Source of the DNA: Paraburkholderia sp. PREW-6R
GTDB lineage: Bacteria > Pseudomonadota > Gammaproteobacteria > Burkholderiales > Burkholderiaceae
NCBI RefSeq assembly: GCF_039621805.1
Contig: NZ_CP155073.1
Coordinates: forward strand, 1,488,001 to 1,552,000
Length of the DNA stretch: 64,000 bases
Direction of reading: 5' to 3'
Position numbers and translations under genes: made by a program. Positions 18,182 through 28,200 of the stretch are shown in pieces. How positions within the stretch are numbered: the stretch's first letter is position 1; each line of letters starts with the position of its first letter. The notes below the pieces were generated by a model that was given only the letters and a program-made list of their open reading frames with translations, did no database searches and had not been told where the DNA came from.

Positions 18182-19582
18182 ATGTCACAAGTTTCGTCCT
18201 CTTCGTCCCCCGTCACGCCCGTCCAGGCTGCCCCCAAAGTCGGCTTCGTGTCGCTTGGCTGCCCCAAAGCCCTCGTCGACTCCGAACAGATCATCACCCA
18301 GCTTCGCGCCGAGGGTTACGAGATTTCCGGCACGTATGACGGAGCGGATCTCGTCGTCGTGAACACCTGCGGCTTTATCGACGAGGCCGTGCAGGAATCT
18401 CTGGACGCGATCGGCGAGGCGCTGAACGAAAACGGCAAGGTGATCGTCACCGGCTGTCTCGGCGCGAAAAAGAGCGGCAGCGGCTCGGGCCTGATCGAAG
18501 AAGTGCATCCGAAGGTGCTCGCCGTGACCGGCCCGCACGCCGTTGGCGAAGTGATGCAGCATGTGCACACGCATCTGCCGAAGCCGCACGATCCGTTCGT
18601 CGATCTGGTGCCGGCTGCGGGTATCAAACTCACGCCGCGCCATTACGCATACCTGAAAATTTCCGAAGGCTGTAATCACCGCTGCACGTTCTGCATCATC
18701 CCGTCCATGCGCGGCGACCTCGTGTCGCGCCCGGTCGCCGAGGTGATGCTCGAAGCGGAGAATCTCTTCAAGTCCGGCGTGAAGGAACTGCTGGTCATCT
18801 CTCAGGACACGAGCGCGTATGGCGTCGATGTGAAATATCGCACGGGCTTCTGGAACGGCAAGCCGATCAAGACGCGCATGACGGAGCTGGTCGGTGCGCT
18901 CGGCGAGCTGGCCGCGCAATACGGTGCGTGGGTTCGTCTGCATTACGTGTATCCGTATCCGAGCGTCGACGAAATCATTCCGATGATGGCCGAAGGTCCG
19001 TTCAAAGGCCACGTGCTCCCGTATCTCGACGTGCCGTTCCAGCACGCGCATCCGGAAGTGCTCAAGCGCATGAAACGCCCGGCGAACGCAGAGAAAGTGA
19101 TGGAGCGCGTGAAGGCATGGCGCGAGATCTGTCCGGATCTGACGATTCGTAGCACCTTTATCGCGGGCTTTCCGGGCGAGACGGAAGAACAGTTCGAAAC
19201 GCTGCTCGATTTCATCCGCGAGGCGGAGCTGGATCGGGTCGGCTGCTTTGCGTACTCGCCGGTCGAAGGTGCGGGCGCCAACGAACTCGACGGCGCACTG
19301 CCCGACGAAGTGCGCGAGGCGCGCCGCGCGCGTTTCATGGAAGTGGCCGAGGAAGTGTCGGCCAGACGCATCGCGAAGAAGGTCGGCAAGACGCTGAAGG
19401 TGCTCGTCGACGAGATCAACGCCGATGGCGGCATTGGCCGCACGGCTGCGGACGCGCCGGAGATCGACGGCGTGGTGTATATCGCGCCCGCCACGAAGGC
19501 GTCGAAACGCTACAAGGTGGGCGATTTCGTGTCGGTGAAAATCACCGGCGCAGATGGTCACGACCTGTGGGGCGAGGTCTGA
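18182..19582 (+). CDS. rimO: Ribosomal protein S12 methylthiotransferase RimO
   Basis: 466 residues. The N-terminal MTTase domain carries three cluster cysteines ([29 protein letters not shown]). The radical-SAM core has [11 protein letters not shown] (C-x3-C-x2-C) near residue 165. A C-terminal TRAM domain ([15 protein letters not shown]) follows. RimO adds a methylthio group to the beta carbon of an aspartate (Asp89 in E. coli numbering) of ribosomal protein S12. The [10 protein letters not shown] motif distinguishes RimO from MiaB. It appears to be transcribed alone. Confidence 0.95.
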   Translation: MSQVSSSSSPVTPVQAAPKVGFVSLGCPKALVDSEQIITQLRAEGYEISGTYDGADLVVVNTCGFIDEAVQESLDAIGEALNENGKVIVTGCLGAKKSGSGSGLIEEVHPKVLAVTGPHAVGEVMQHVHTHLPKPHDPFVDLVPAAGIKLTPRHYAYLKISEGCNHRCTFCIIPSMRGDLVSRPVAEVMLEAENLFKSGVKELLVISQDTSAYGVDVKYRTGFWNGKPIKTRMTELVGALGELAAQYGAWVRLHYVYPYPSVDEIIPMMAEGPFKGHVLPYLDVPFQHAHPEVLKRMKRPANAEKVMERVKAWREICPDLTIRSTFIAGFPGETEEQFETLLDFIREAELDRVGCFAYSPVEGAGANELDGALPDEVREARRARFMEVAEEVSARRIAKKVGKTLKVLVDEINADGGIGRTAADAPEIDGVVYIAPATKASKRYKVGDFVSVKITGADGHDLWGEV

Positions 19583-19649
19583 CCGGTCGCGGGAAGCGCC
19601 AGCACGCACCCAGGCAGGATCACTAATCGAGACCAGAAAGGAGCGAGCG

Positions 19650-20834
19650 ATGCAACGTGAAGTCGTAGTGGTCAGCGGAGTACGAACGGCAATCGGCGGT
19701 TTCGGCGGCAGTCTGAAGGACTTTGCGCCGACCGATCTGGCCGCTCGCGTCGTGCGTGAAGTGCTGTCGCGTGCCGACGTGTCGGGCGACGAAGTCGGCC
19801 ATGTGGTATTCGGCAACGTCGTGCATACCGAGCCGAAAGACATGTACCTCGCGCGGGTTGCCGCGATCAATGGCGGCGTTGCTCAGCACACGCCGGCGCT
19901 GACCGTGAACCGGCTGTGCGGCTCGGGTCTTCAGGCCATCATTTCAGCGGCGCAGAGCGTGCTGCTTGGCGATGCGGATATCGCGATCGGCGGCGGCGCG
20001 GAAAACATGAGCCGCGCACCGTATTCAATGCCGGCCGCGCGCTTTGGCCAGCGCATGGGCGACGCGCGCCTCGTCGACATGATGGTCGGTGCGCTGAACG
20101 ACCCGTTTCAGTCGATTCACATGGGTGTGACCGCGGAAAATGTCGCGCGTAAATACGACATTTCGCGCGACGCACAAGATGCGCTCGCACTGGAATCGCA
20201 TCGCCGCGCGGCCCATGCGATCACGAGCGGCTACTTCAAGGAACAGATCCTGCCGGTGACGCTGGCGTCGAAGAAGGGCGACGTGGTGTTCGACACGGAC
20301 GAGCACACGCGCATGAATGCTTCGGCCGACGACTTCGCGAAGCTCAAGCCCGTCTTCGCGAAGGAAAATGGCACGGTGACGGCCGGCAATGCGTCGGGCA
20401 TCAACGATGCGGCGGCGGCGGTCGTGCTGATGGAGCGCAGCGTGGCCGAACAGCGCGGCGTCAAACCGTTGGCGCGGCTCGTGTCTTACGCGCATGCGGG
20501 CGTCGATCCGGCTTATATGGGCATCGGCCCGGTGCCCGCGAGCCGCAAGGCGCTCGAGCGCGCCGGCCTCACGGTGGCCGACCTCGACGTGATCGAGGCC
20601 AATGAAGCATTCGCAGCGCAGGCGTGCGCGGTCAGCAAGGAACTCGGCTTCGATCCGGCCAAGGTCAATCCGAACGGCTCGGGCATCTCGCTCGGACATC
20701 CGATCGGTGCGACCGGTGCGCTGATTACCGTCAAGGCGCTATACGAGTTGCAGCGCGTTGGCGGCCGTTATGCGCTGGTGACGATGTGCATCGGCGGCGG
20801 GCAGGGTATTGCTGCGGTCTTCGAGCGGATCTGA
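19650..20834 (+). CDS. bktB: Acetyl-CoA C-acyltransferase, BktB-like beta-ketothiolase
   Basis: 394 residues. Catalytic Cys at residue 90 (NRLCGSGLQAI), His in SLGHPIGATGA, and Cys in TMCIGGGQG are all present. Cys90 numbering and the MQREVVVVSGVRTAIGGFGG start match BktB of PHA producers, which condenses acetyl-CoA with propionyl-CoA as well as acetyl-CoA. The broader substrate range is inferred from similarity. A GAAAGGAG Shine-Dalgarno sits ahead of the ATG. It is a paralogue of phaA, 4.7 kb away, separated by phaB, phaR, dusC and rimO. Confidence 0.85.
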   Translation: MQREVVVVSGVRTAIGGFGGSLKDFAPTDLAARVVREVLSRADVSGDEVGHVVFGNVVHTEPKDMYLARVAAINGGVAQHTPALTVNRLCGSGLQAIISAAQSVLLGDADIAIGGGAENMSRAPYSMPAARFGQRMGDARLVDMMVGALNDPFQSIHMGVTAENVARKYDISRDAQDALALESHRRAAHAITSGYFKEQILPVTLASKKGDVVFDTDEHTRMNASADDFAKLKPVFAKENGTVTAGNASGINDAAAAVVLMERSVAEQRGVKPLARLVSYAHAGVDPAYMGIGPVPASRKALERAGLTVADLDVIEANEAFAAQACAVSKELGFDPAKVNPNGSGISLGHPIGATGALITVKALYELQRVGGRYALVTMCIGGGQGIAAVFERI

Positions 20835-20850
20835 CGATCATTCGTTATGT

Positions 20851-20881
20851 GTAGCCCGCAGACACTGGGCCTGCGGGCTAC
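20851..20881. terminator. Perfect 11-bp hairpin without T tract, downstream of bktB
   Basis: GTAGCCCGCAG (20851-20861) and CTGCGGGCTAC (20871-20881) pair perfectly with a 9-nt loop, 17 bp after the thiolase stop. No U-run follows, so it may protect the 3' end or stall transcription rather than act as a classical intrinsic terminator. Confidence 0.55.
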
Positions 20882-20927
20882 GCGCGTCACCCGCGCAATA
20901 TCTGGCATCACCCGCGCGGAACAGGCA

Positions 20928-21599
20928 ATGAGGAAGAAACGGATGCAGCAAATACAAGCGATTCGACGCGGGCCGCGCCATCGCGGCTGGGCAACAATGA
21001 GCGCGGCGATATGGCTGTGCGTCAGCGTCGGCTTCACTCTCGTACCCGATGCGGCGCAGGCGGAAAGCGACGCAGTCAAGGAATTGGCGGCGCCGCCGCC
21101 GATTCAGTTGCCGCTGCGACCGAGCGCCGAGTTTGCGAAATTTCCGCGTTATGCCGGCATGCTCGGCGCGCGTCAGATCGTGTTGCGCCTCGGCCCGAAA
21201 ACCGATGACCCTTCTGGCGTTCACGGCGAGTATCAGTTCACGGATACCGGCGAGGTCATCCTGATCGCCGGCGACCGCGACGGCGACACGCTCGAAGTCG
21301 AGGAGTCGAACGACGGCACGCACATTACCGGGAACTGGGTCGGCAAATTTGCCGCGGATGGATCGGTGGCGGGCGACCGGATGAATGTCGACGACTCCGA
21401 TCCACAAGGCTTCGATCTGAAGCCGCTTGCCGCAGGGCAGCCCGTGCCGCCTCCTGGCGCACCGGCTGTGGCGTCGGGCAAAGCCGACGATACGCCGCAG
21501 GGTGCGGCGTCGTCTTCCATGGCGCCGGCTGCGGCGTCGGCGGCTGCAACGGGCGGCCATGCCGTTGGCGGCGTCGGCAACCTGCAAACGGGCGAATGA
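20928..21599 (+). CDS. Hypothetical exported protein
   Basis: 223 residues from the ATG at 20928 (an ATG at 20943 is an alternative). A basic N terminus followed by a hydrophobic core (AAIWLCVSVGFTLV) and the cleavage motif DAAQA makes a signal peptide. The mature part has a compact middle domain with RQIVLRLGPKTDD, GEYQFTDTGEVILIAGDRDG and DGTHITGNWVGKF, suggestive of a small beta-rich fold, then an Ala/Pro/Gly-rich tail. I do not recognise the family. It may be co-transcribed with bktB through the hairpin at 20851-20881. Confidence 0.7.
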   Translation: MRKKRMQQIQAIRRGPRHRGWATMSAAIWLCVSVGFTLVPDAAQAESDAVKELAAPPPIQLPLRPSAEFAKFPRYAGMLGARQIVLRLGPKTDDPSGVHGEYQFTDTGEVILIAGDRDGDTLEVEESNDGTHITGNWVGKFAADGSVAGDRMNVDDSDPQGFDLKPLAAGQPVPPPGAPAVASGKADDTPQGAASSSMAPAAASAAATGGHAVGGVGNLQTGE

Positions 21600-21720
21600 T
21601 CGTGCGGCCGCGCGTGCTCGGTGATCTGCGCGCGGTTTTGCAACCTGCAAGTCGCTATGGGATACGTCCGATGCACGCTTCTTCGCGCGTCACTTCGTCT
21701 GCACTTCACTGAACAACACC

Positions 21721-22905
21721 ATGACCCAAAACAAACTCAAACGCGGTCTGCAAACCCGCATCGTCAGGACCGAGGACCAGATTACGCCGGGCTTCGAATC
21801 GTTCTCGGTGCCGGTCACGCGCGCGTCGACGGTCGTGTTCCCCGATCTCGCCACGATGCGCGCGCTCGACTGGAAAAACGACGCGCAATGGCGCTACGGC
21901 CTGCATGCCACGCCCATTTCGATTGCGCTGGCGCAGCGCCTTGCCGCGATCGAGGGCGGCAATCATGCGTTGCTGCAACCGTCGGGGTTATCGGCCATTT
22001 CAAACGTCTACTTTGGGCTCGTCAAATCCGGCGACGACGTGCTGATTCCCGACAATGTGTACTCGCCGAACCGCGATCACGGCGACTGGCTGGCGCGCGA
22101 CTTTGGCGTGACGGTGCGTTACTACGATCCGATGATCGGCGCGGGCATTGCCAGTCTGATCCAGCCGAATACGCGCCTGATCTGGCTGGAGGCGCCCGGC
22201 TCGGTGACGATGGAAGTGCCCGATGTACCCGCGATCACGGCGGCGGCGCGCGCGCGCAACGTCGTCACGGCGATCGACAATACGTGGTCGGCCGGTCTCG
22301 GCTTCCGTCCTTTCGATCACGGGGTGGACATTTCGGTGCAGGCGCTGACGAAGTACCAGTCGGGCGGCGGTGACGTACTGATGGGCGCGACGATTACCGT
22401 CGATAGCGAATTGCATTTCAGACTGAAGGCGGCGCGCATGCGCATGGGCCTCGGCGTTTCGGCGGACGACTGTTCGCTGATTTTGCGCAGTTTGCCGACC
22501 ATGCAGTTGCGTTTCCAGCAGCATGATCGCGCGGCGCTCGGCCTCGCCCAATGGCTGAAAACACGTCCGGAAATTGCGGCGGTGTTGCATCCGGCGCTGG
22601 CCGACTGTCCGGGTCACGAGTTTTACGAGCGCGATTTCACCGGCGCAGGCGGCCTGTTTTCAGTCGTGTTCGACGCGCGTTACAGCCCGGCGCAAATCGA
22701 CACGTTCTGCGAATCGCTCGAACTCTTTTCGCTCGGCTGGAGTTGGGGCGGTGCGCATAGCCTTGCCATGCCGTACGACGTCGCATCCATGCGCACGGCC
22801 GCCCAATGGCCTTATCGCGGCACGCTCGTGAGGTTTTACATCGGCCTCGAAGAAGAGGCCGATCTGCGCGCTGATATCGAACAGCGTTTGACGGCGCTGG
22901 GCTGA
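21721..22905 (+). CDS. metC: Cystathionine beta-lyase (Cys/Met metabolism PLP enzyme)
   Basis: 394 residues of the Cys/Met-metabolism PLP-dependent family. Recognisable are RYGLHATPISIALAQRL, ALLQPSGLSAISNVYF, LIWLEAPGSVTMEVPD, TAIDNTWSAGLGF and the PLP lysine in VQALTKYQSGGGDVLMG. The C-terminal end (SLGWSWGGAHSLAMP) matches beta-lyases of the MetC type. It cleaves cystathionine to homocysteine, pyruvate and ammonia in methionine synthesis. Family members are easily confused with gamma-lyases or synthases, so the exact reaction is less certain than the fold. It converges on serB. Confidence 0.85.
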   Translation: MTQNKLKRGLQTRIVRTEDQITPGFESFSVPVTRASTVVFPDLATMRALDWKNDAQWRYGLHATPISIALAQRLAAIEGGNHALLQPSGLSAISNVYFGLVKSGDDVLIPDNVYSPNRDHGDWLARDFGVTVRYYDPMIGAGIASLIQPNTRLIWLEAPGSVTMEVPDVPAITAAARARNVVTAIDNTWSAGLGFRPFDHGVDISVQALTKYQSGGGDVLMGATITVDSELHFRLKAARMRMGLGVSADDCSLILRSLPTMQLRFQQHDRAALGLAQWLKTRPEIAAVLHPALADCPGHEFYERDFTGAGGLFSVVFDARYSPAQIDTFCESLELFSLGWSWGGAHSLAMPYDVASMRTAAQWPYRGTLVRFYIGLEEEADLRADIEQRLTALG

Positions 22906-22976
22906 TCGTTCGGCCGATAGTGGCCTGACGTTCGTCCATCTGTTTCAGACGAGCCTGCGGGGAATACCGGCCGATT

Positions 22977-23816
22977 TCAGAAGAGCCGCAGCAGGCCGTC
23001 GAGCCCCACATGATTGAACGCTACGCTGGCCGCTTCGCGTACTACCGGCTTTGCGCGGAACGCAACGGAGAAGCCGGCCGCGGCCATCATCTTCAGATCG
23101 TTCGAGCCGTCACCCATCGCAATCGCACGCGTAGGTTCAATGCTCAGTGCGGCACAGGTTTCGCGCAAGGTCCGCGCTTTCACCTCCGCGTTGACGATTT
23201 CGCCGACGACCTTGCCCGTCAGCTTTCCGTTCACGATTTCGAGCGTGTTGGCACGCGTGAAATCCAGTCCGAGCCGCGCCTTCAGTTTTTCGGTGAAGAA
23301 GGTAAAACCACCCGACACCAGCAGCGTTTTCAGGCCAGCCGCCTTCGCGCCCGCGAGCATCCTTTCCGCGCCGGGCGACAGTTGCAGGCGCTCGTCATAC
23401 ACGCGTTCGAGCGCGCTTGCGTCGAGGCCCTGAAGCAGCGCCACGCGACGTGTCAGGCTCTCGTTGAAGTCCTTGATTTCACCGCGCATGGCCGCCTCGG
23501 TGATCGCGGCCACTTCGGCCTTGAGTCCGCAAAAGTCGGCGATCTCGTCGATGCATTCGATCGTGATGAGCGTGGAGTCCATGTCCATTGCCACCAGACC
23601 AAAGTCGCGCAACTGCCGATCGGCGTCGACATACGCATAGTCCAGTTCGTGCGTGGCGCAATAGGTTTGCACATCGGCGCGTTGCGCGCGGTCCGCGCCG
23701 GCGATGCGGACCGCGTTGGCGTCGACCGGGGTGACCCGTGATCCGCGCGCAAGCGCAACGAGCGTTGTGTGGTGGTCGGCAGACAGAGGGCCGGTGCTTT
23801 GGATGACGAGATTCAT
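22977..23816 (-). CDS. serB: Phosphoserine phosphatase SerB
   Basis: 279 residues from the ATG at 23816. An N-terminal ACT-like region (about residues 1-75) precedes the HAD phosphatase domain, with DMDSTLITIECIDEIADF (nucleophile and acid/base aspartates), LLVSGGFTFFTEKL and AMGDGSNDLKMM (metal-binding aspartates). It releases serine from phosphoserine, the last step of serine synthesis. A longer frame to 23990 adds residues that do not match the family. A TACAAT -10 box on the minus strand (23941-23946) predicts a 118-nt leader. Confidence 0.94.
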   Translation of the reverse strand: MNLVIQSTGPLSADHHTTLVALARGSRVTPVDANAVRIAGADRAQRADVQTYCATHELDYAYVDADRQLRDFGLVAMDMDSTLITIECIDEIADFCGLKAEVAAITEAAMRGEIKDFNESLTRRVALLQGLDASALERVYDERLQLSPGAERMLAGAKAAGLKTLLVSGGFTFFTEKLKARLGLDFTRANTLEIVNGKLTGKVVGEIVNAEVKARTLRETCAALSIEPTRAIAMGDGSNDLKMMAAAGFSVAFRAKPVVREAASVAFNHVGLDGLLRLF

Positions 23817-24151
23817 GGACGAATGGACGGCGCTTTTCACGCGGATCAGGACGGGGAAGGGCAAGGAGAAGCCGCAACGAAAACTGCACTCAAAACGGTA
23901 CGAACCGGGCAACGTGTGCGCAGTGTGCTGCCACGCCGCCATTGTAACGGGTCGGCCAGTGGCGTTTGACCGACCTATAACCGTCCTCACCCGAAACAGA
24001 CCGTAGCTTTTGCCGACTTATCGCAAGACTTACAGTCCAGGTGTCACATCACAGCGACTTTAATGCTGCTGTCATCCGTATAAGCCGTGGCACGCTTGCT
24101 GCTTGTCCGTAGGTCTTGGGCTCGCGGGCCCTGGACTCACGGGAGTGCGCG
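23817..24151. promoter_or_regulatory. 335-bp divergent serB/ku promoter region
   Basis: No gene seen. On the minus strand TACAAT (23941-23946) is a candidate serB -10 box. On the plus strand a near-consensus sigma-54 element lies at 24088-24104, listed separately. No terminator is expected because the genes diverge. Confidence 0.5.
24088..24104 (+). promoter_or_regulatory. Near-consensus sigma-54 (-24/-12) promoter element upstream of ku
   Basis: TGGCACG-N4-CTGCT matches the sigma-54 consensus TGGCACG-N4-TTGCW at every defined base but one. The invariant GG (24089-24090) and GC (24101-24102) are exactly 10 bp apart. It points toward ku, whose ATG is at 24152, predicting a start near 24114. 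No enhancer site was identified. Confidence 0.5.
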
Positions 24152-25174
24152 ATGGCACACATGATCTGGAAAGGCGCAATCAGCTTTGGCCTCGTCCACG
24201 TTCCGGTGCAGTTATACCCGGCGACGCAGTCGGAGAAGGTCGGCTTCAATCTGCTGGATAAGCGCTCGATCGATCCGATCGGCTACAAGCAGATCAACAA
24301 GCGCACGGGCAAAGACGTCACGCGCGATAACATCGTGCGCGGATTCGAGTACGAGAAGGACAAATATGTGGTGCTGTCCGACGACGAAATCCGCTCGGCC
24401 AATCCCGAGTCGACCCAGACTGTCGACATCCTTGCTTTCGTCGACGCACCCGACATCTCCTTTCTCTATCTCGACACGCCTTATTACCTCACGCCCGACC
24501 GCAAGGGCGACAAGGTGTACGCGCTGCTGCGCGAAGCGATGAAGGCCTCGGGCAAGATTGGCGTAGCCAGTGTCGTGCTGCACAACAAGCAGCATCTGGC
24601 CGCGTTGATTCCCGTCGGGCCGATGCTGGCGCTGAATACGCTGCGCTGGGCCGCGGAAGTACGCGACATGGACGAGTTCAAAGTGCCGGCCGACGGCGTG
24701 AAGGCGGCAGGCGTCACGCCACGCGAGCTGGACATGGCGAAGAAGCTGATCGACGACATGAGCGACGCCTGGGACCCGGCCAATTATCACGACACGTTCC
24801 GCGACGACATCATGGCGCTCGTCGATCGAAAGATTCGCGCGGGCAAGACCGAGGAGATCACCGATGTCGAAGCGCCGCATGAAGCGCGACAGTCGGCTGA
24901 CATTCTTGATCTGTCCGATCTGCTGAAGCGTAGTCTTGGGCGCGGCAAAGCGAAGCCCGCATCGGGCGGCCGCAAACGTGCCGCCGACGATGAAGAAGAC
25001 GAGACCGATGCCGATGCCGGGAGCGCCGGGTCAGCCGCACCCGCGCGGAAAAAGGCGCGCACCGCTCGCCCATCGACGACGACGCGCAGCGCGCGTGGCA
25101 GCGGCAGCAGCGGCAGCAGTGGCGGTAGCGCCAAATCCGCGCCAGCAGCGCGCAAGCGCCGCGCCGCGGCGTAG
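24152..25174 (+). CDS. ku: Non-homologous end-joining protein Ku
   Basis: 340 residues. The start MAHMIWKGAISFGLVHVPVQ and the following core (LLDKRSIDPIGYKQINKRTG, DTPYYLTPDRKGDKVYALL, AALIPVGPMLALNTLRW) are diagnostic of bacterial Ku. The homodimer threads onto double-strand DNA ends and recruits LigD. The C-terminal 65 residues form a basic, Ser/Gly/Ala-rich tail with many Lys and Arg; such tails affect DNA threading in other species. I chose the ATG at 24152, the family start. ligD begins 60 bp downstream on the same strand, giving a two-gene NHEJ operon. Confidence 0.95.
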   Translation: MAHMIWKGAISFGLVHVPVQLYPATQSEKVGFNLLDKRSIDPIGYKQINKRTGKDVTRDNIVRGFEYEKDKYVVLSDDEIRSANPESTQTVDILAFVDAPDISFLYLDTPYYLTPDRKGDKVYALLREAMKASGKIGVASVVLHNKQHLAALIPVGPMLALNTLRWAAEVRDMDEFKVPADGVKAAGVTPRELDMAKKLIDDMSDAWDPANYHDTFRDDIMALVDRKIRAGKTEEITDVEAPHEARQSADILDLSDLLKRSLGRGKAKPASGGRKRAADDEEDETDADAGSAGSAAPARKKARTARPSTTTRSARGSGSSGSSGGSAKSAPAARKRRAAA

Positions 25175-25234
25175 CCCAAGCCGACCCGCCAGCAGCGGCA
25201 TGCTCTTCTCATCTCCGACGACGTCATCATCGCC

Positions 25235-28200
25235 ATGAACGACAGACTCGATCTTTACAACCGCAAGCGCCGCTTCGACGAAACGCCGGAGCCTTCCGGC
25301 ACCGCTGCGCGCCGCAAAAGCGCGGGGCGCGGCAAGGCGGCGCGTGCATCGGCGCATGCGTTGTCCTATGTGATCCAGGAGCATGACGCAAGGCGACTGC
25401 ATTACGACTTCCGGCTCGAACTGAACGGCACGTTGCTGTCGTGGGCCGTGCCGAAGGGCCCCAGCCTCGACCCGTCGGTCAAACGGCTCGCCGTGCATGT
25501 GGAAGATCATCCCATTGAATACGGCTCGTTCGAAGGCGAGATTCCGGCGGGCAATTACGGCGCGGGCACGGTGATCGTCTGGGATCGCGGCACCTGGGAG
25601 CCCGTGGGCGGAGAGAAGGAAGCGCTGCGCTCGTACGAGGCCGGCAAGCTCAAATTCACGCTCGACGGCGACAAGCTGCAGGGTGGCTGGACGCTGGTGC
25701 GCAGCCATATGCGCGGCAGCGGCGACAAGGAGCAATGGCTTCTCATCAAGGAACGCGACGAGGCTGCGCGCAATGAAAGCGAGTACGACGTTCTGAAGGA
25801 GCGCCCCGGAAGCGTGCTGAACGGCGGGAAAGCGGCGGCAAAGCGCGCGTCTGGGGCGTCGGGCAAGGTGTCGCGTGCTGCGGACGGTCAGTCCGCCGCC
25901 AGCTCCGCCAGCAAATCCGCAGCGGATAAAAAGACTGCCGCCGCGTCCGCTGCCAGTGCCCAGCAGACCAGCGCGAAAGGAGCCAGCCGCCGCCGCGCAA
26001 GCCCATCCGGCGACCCCAAACGACCCGACATCGTCGCGACGCGCAGCAGCGAATCGCTGCGCGAGCTGGCCGCGTCTCCGTCGATCGAGGGCGCGGTCAA
26101 GGCGAAGTTGCCCGCCACCTTCAAGCCGGAACTGGCGACCCTCGTGGACGCTGCGCCACCCGGCGATGAGTGGTCATACGAAATCAAGTTCGACGGCTAC
26201 CGCGTTCTGGCGCGCATCGAACACGGCGCAAAAAGCGCGACGAAGAAAGGTGCCGTGCAAGTCTTCACTCGCGCGGGCAACGACTGGACAGCGCGCTTCG
26301 GCAAGCAGGTTGCGGCCCTGGAGCAACTGGACATAGAAAGCGCGTGGCTCGACGGCGAAGCCGTGGTGCTGGACGGGAACGGTGTGCCGAGTTTTCAGGC
26401 GCTGCAAAACGCGTTCGATTCGAACCGTCCGCAGGACATCGTGATCTACCTGTTCGATCTGCCGTTCCTGAATGGCTACGACCTGCGCGAGGTGCCGCTC
26501 GAACAGCGCCGCGCGATTCTGCGCGCGTTGCTTGACAACGAGCGCGACGACAGCCTGCTGCGCTTTTCGAACAACTTCGATTTCAGCGCCGACGATCTGC
26601 TGCGCAGCGCGTGCGACATGGCGCTCGAGGGAATCATCGGCAAGCGGCGCGACAGTGGCTATGTGTCGGGACGTTCATCGTCGTGGATCAAGCTGAAATG
26701 CCGCCGCCGCCAGGAGTTCGTGATTGGAGGCTATTCGGAACCGGCAGGCAGCCGCGCGGCGTTCGGTGCGTTGCTGCTCGGCGTGTACGACAGCAAGGGC
26801 AAACTGCAATACGCCGGGCGGGTGGGCACGGGCTTTGACGCCGCATTGCTGCGCTCGGTGAAGAAAGAGCTCGACGCGCACGAAACCAGCCGCATGCCGT
26901 TTGCGTCGCAGCCACGCGAGCGCAGCCGCACACCGGTGCATTGGGTCGACCCGGTGCTCGTCGCCGAATGCAATTTCGCTGAATGGACGGGGGACGGCAT
27001 CGTGCGCCAGGCATCGTTCGTAAGTCTGCGAAACGACAAGCCCGCGCGTCAGATCGTCAAGGAAGCACCTCGCAAAGGAGCCGACGTGCAACAGCAAACC
27101 GATACCGCGGGCGACGCCGCGCCGAAAAAAAAGGCGCCGCGAAAGACCGCCGCCGGATCTGCGAGGTCCGACGCTGCCCCGGAGCCGACGGCGTCCAGGA
27201 AGACTGCGTCTGGGCCGACCGCGTCTAAGCCGACCGCGTCTAAGCCGACCGCGTCTAAGCCGACCGCGTCTAAGCCGACCGCGTCTAAGCCGACCGCATC
27301 CAAGCCGACTGCATCGAAGCAGACTGCGACGAAGCAGTCCGCATCTAAGCCGACCGCATCCAAGCAGGCTGCATCCAAGCAGACTGCATCCAAGCCGACT
27401 GCATCGAAAACGCCGGACTCCAAAGCATCGAACACGCCCGGGGAAATCGCCGGTGTGCGTGTATCCCATCCCGACCGTGTCATCGACAAGACGTCGGGCA
27501 CACGCAAGATCGATCTGGTGCGCTACTACGAGTCCGTCGCCGAATGGATGTTGCCGCATCTGCAAAACCGCCCGGTCTCGCTTGTGCGCGCGCCGGAGGA
27601 CATTGGCGGCGAACTGTTTTTCCAGAAGCACAGCCAGAAGCTGTCGATTCCGAATGTGACGCAGCACCCGGGGCTCGACGCCGGGCATCCACCGCTCATT
27701 ACCGTCGATACCCTCAAGGCGCTGGTCGGCGCCGCGCAGATGGGCACGGTGGAATTTCACACGTGGAATGCGGTGGTGTCGAATATCGAGAAGCCGGACC
27801 GAGTGGTGTTCGACCTCGACCCGGACGCGTCGCTCGGCTGGGAACGGATGATCGAAGCCGCGCAGCTCACCCGCTCCCTACTGGAAGAACTCGGGCTTAC
27901 GTCGTTCTGCAAGACGAGCGGCGGCAAGGGATTTCACGTGGTCGTGCCGCTCGCCAAACAGGCCGGCTGGGACGAGGTCAAAGACTTTTCGCAAGCGGTC
28001 GCACAGCACATGGCGACAACGCTGCCCAAGTACTTCAGCGCGAAGATGGGCGCGCAGAACCGCAAGCAGAAAATTTTCGTCGACTACCTGCGCAACAACC
28101 GCGGTTCCAGTACGGTCGCGGCGTTCTCCGCACGTGCGCGGCCGGGACTGGGCGTGTCGGTGCCGCTCGCGTGGGACGAGGTCGCGAGCACGACGGGCGG

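Noticed and set aside
18185..19870. 561-codon open frame antisense to rimO
   Set aside because: It lies opposite a gene with full radical-SAM motifs; its translation is His/Arg/Ala-rich with no recognisable domain, a common artefact in GC-rich coding DNA.
27215..27409. Possible CRISPR-like array
   Set aside because: Units are contiguous with no spacers, 15 bp long and in frame in ligD; this is a coding minisatellite.
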